From Ectopseudomonas chengduensis (lineage in GTDB: Bacteria; Pseudomonadota; Gammaproteobacteria; Pseudomonadales; Pseudomonadaceae), in the NCBI RefSeq assembly GCF_015712065.1, contig NZ_JACFYZ010000015.1, positions 1-64,000 on the forward strand: DNA of 64,000 nucleotides, written 5' to 3'. Both the position numbers and the translations under genes were made by a program. Shown piece after piece: positions 63,148 to 64,000 of this stretch. A model generated the notes under the pieces. The model worked only from the letters and a program-made list of their open reading frames with translations. It was not told the origin of the DNA and did no database searches. Positions within the stretch are counted from its first letter, which is position 1. Each line of letters begins with the position of its first letter.

Positions 63148-63199
63148 GGCGATTCTTCCCGGAAAGGTTCGAGATCCTCTTGCTTTGACTGTGTGGTAC

Positions 63200-63733
63200 T
63201 TACCAGGCGATGGTGACTTGCACGGTGTCCGTGTAGGTCCCTGGGCTTGGGGTGTCCTGCGAGGGCACGCGGCCGTAGACGATCACTTCTTCGTTGGCAC
63301 CGGTGCCAGTGCCGGAAAGCACCGTGCCTGTGGCGCCACCGTCGCCCCAGGGTTCGGTACGGCCGCTGTCCTGATAGAGGTTGTACGCGACGTACTCACC
63401 GGCATTGATCATGCGCCTTTGGCTGCCGGAAGCGTTCTGCCCGGCGCTCAGTGCAACGCTGTAGTCGGTTCCCAAGCTGCATTGCAAGCCAAACGAGCTG
63501 CCCCCGGCGCTGCCGAAGGAGCGGCCATCGATCAGGTTGGCGAGGTCGTTGTAGTCACCGAAGGACAGTGAGCCGAAGGTGTTGCTGGAGCCGCTGGCCG
63601 TACCGTTGGTTACCGTGCAACCGGTGCCGATGGTGATCTGAACGTTGAGTTGACCTTGCAGCTCGCCGGCCGAGTACGCCGGTGCAGCGAAGAGCGAAAG
63701 TGCCAGGGTGGCGGTTCTCGTGATGGGCTTCAT
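63200..63733 (-). CDS. Major SCPU pilin, CsuA/B-like
   Basis: A 177-residue SCPU pilin: signal peptide (LFAAPAYSA-GE), donor strand LQGQLNVQITIGTGCTVTNG, FGSLSFGDY, LQCSLGTDYSVALSAGQN, and end GTYTDTVQVTIAW. First in the operon and the likely rod subunit (CsuA/B). GAAGGGAC precedes ATG 63733. The 267 bases from here to the window edge hold no gene and should contain the operon promoter. Confidence 0.88.
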   Translation of the reverse strand: MKPITRTATLALSLFAAPAYSAGELQGQLNVQITIGTGCTVTNGTASGSSNTFGSLSFGDYNDLANLIDGRSFGSAGGSSFGLQCSLGTDYSVALSAGQNASGSQRRMINAGEYVAYNLYQDSGRTEPWGDGGATGTVLSGTGTGANEEVIVYGRVPSQDTPSPGTYTDTVQVTIAW

Positions 63734-64000
63734 CGGTCGAGTCCCTTCGAAATGGAGTTGTTTGGACCATAGTCCAGACCTCCTTCATGCTCAAAAAATA
63801 CGCATTCTCGGTTTGCAGGTCAGATGGCACATATAACTGATTGATTGGTCAACAAAAATTCTGCTCGCGTAAGAGATGGCGACATATCTCATTAGCCAAT
63901 CACCTACATGTTTTTCAGACGAAGATTGCAAGATGATTTCGGGATCAGAGCCTACTGACCCCCGCAATCACCGGCGTGCCGCTCATTGGATCGCGCAGCA

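Overview
The window reads as the chromosome of a Pseudomonas-group gammaproteobacterium, probably the mendocina/oleovorans (Ectopseudomonas) branch. The basis is high GC, QueD, YbiT, SfnB, DUF2790 and PepSY families, REP-like repeats, and an archaic Csu-type pilus. No rRNA, tRNA, CRISPR array, intact transposon or prophage was seen.

Layout. 0-5.5 kb: REP-like repeats, queD, a patatin-like lipase, a PepSY-PepSY-response regulator-PhoQ-like kinase operon and an FMN reductase. 5.6-14.3 kb: two chemoreceptors flanking a YuiF-like transporter, a LysR/azoR pair, and the ABC-F protein YbiT. 14.6-18.5 kb: a type VI secretion cassette in the order PAAR, DUF4123 chaperone, co-chaperone, Tox-REase-5 nuclease effector, Imm52 immunity protein. 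It is bracketed by a 67-bp direct repeat that contains the 3' end of a neighbouring small gene. 19.1-22.2 kb: two overlapping CNNM/CorC-type genes and a pgpA-like gene broken by an in-frame amber codon. 22.3-26.6 kb: cystine uptake (tcyJLN) with D-cysteine desulfhydrase and an orphan MetQ-like protein. 26.9-27.2 kb: a decayed GGDEF gene. 27.4-29.4 kb: a tautomerase, an SDR protein lacking its catalytic Ser/Tyr, and a LysR regulator.

The most interesting region is 29.4-36.9 kb. A secreted precursor with four EGKCG motifs fused to two EF-hand loops is followed by a DUF692 (MNIO-type) enzyme and a DUF2063 partner, the HvfA-HvfB-HvfC arrangement of oxazolone/thioamide metallophore biosynthesis. 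Around it lie a DoxX protein, a ferric-reductase-like heme membrane protein, an OmpR/EnvZ pair whose kinase has a Met-rich periplasmic motif, a DUF2790 protein and a DipZ-like CcdA-thioredoxin fusion. A 15-bp tandem motif close to GTATCRCTCTGTATC occurs upstream of the precursor, the heme/DoxX operon and the two-component/DUF2790 divergent pair. This suggests one metal-stress regulon, probably copper.

37-49.9 kb: an MFS exporter, an isochorismatase-like hydrolase with a divergent HxlR regulator, a sulfonate/sulfate-ester-type ABC system with a TauD-family dioxygenase and two paralogous binding proteins, a membrane patatin, a lipoprotein, a second DUF2790 gene, and an ArsR-regulated monooxygenase/quinone reductase pair. 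50-56.4 kb: MetNIQ, a flavin monooxygenase and two tandem SfnB-like proteins for organosulfur use. 56.7-57.6 kb: pdxY. 57.7-63.7 kb: a complete csuA/B-A-B-C-D-E pilus operon, with a 101-residue mini-pilin-like gene converging on its end. Sulfur scavenging is a recurring theme (tcy/dcyD, tauD-ABC, met/sfn), and several of these clusters are preceded by strikingly AT-rich segments that may be CysB-type promoters.
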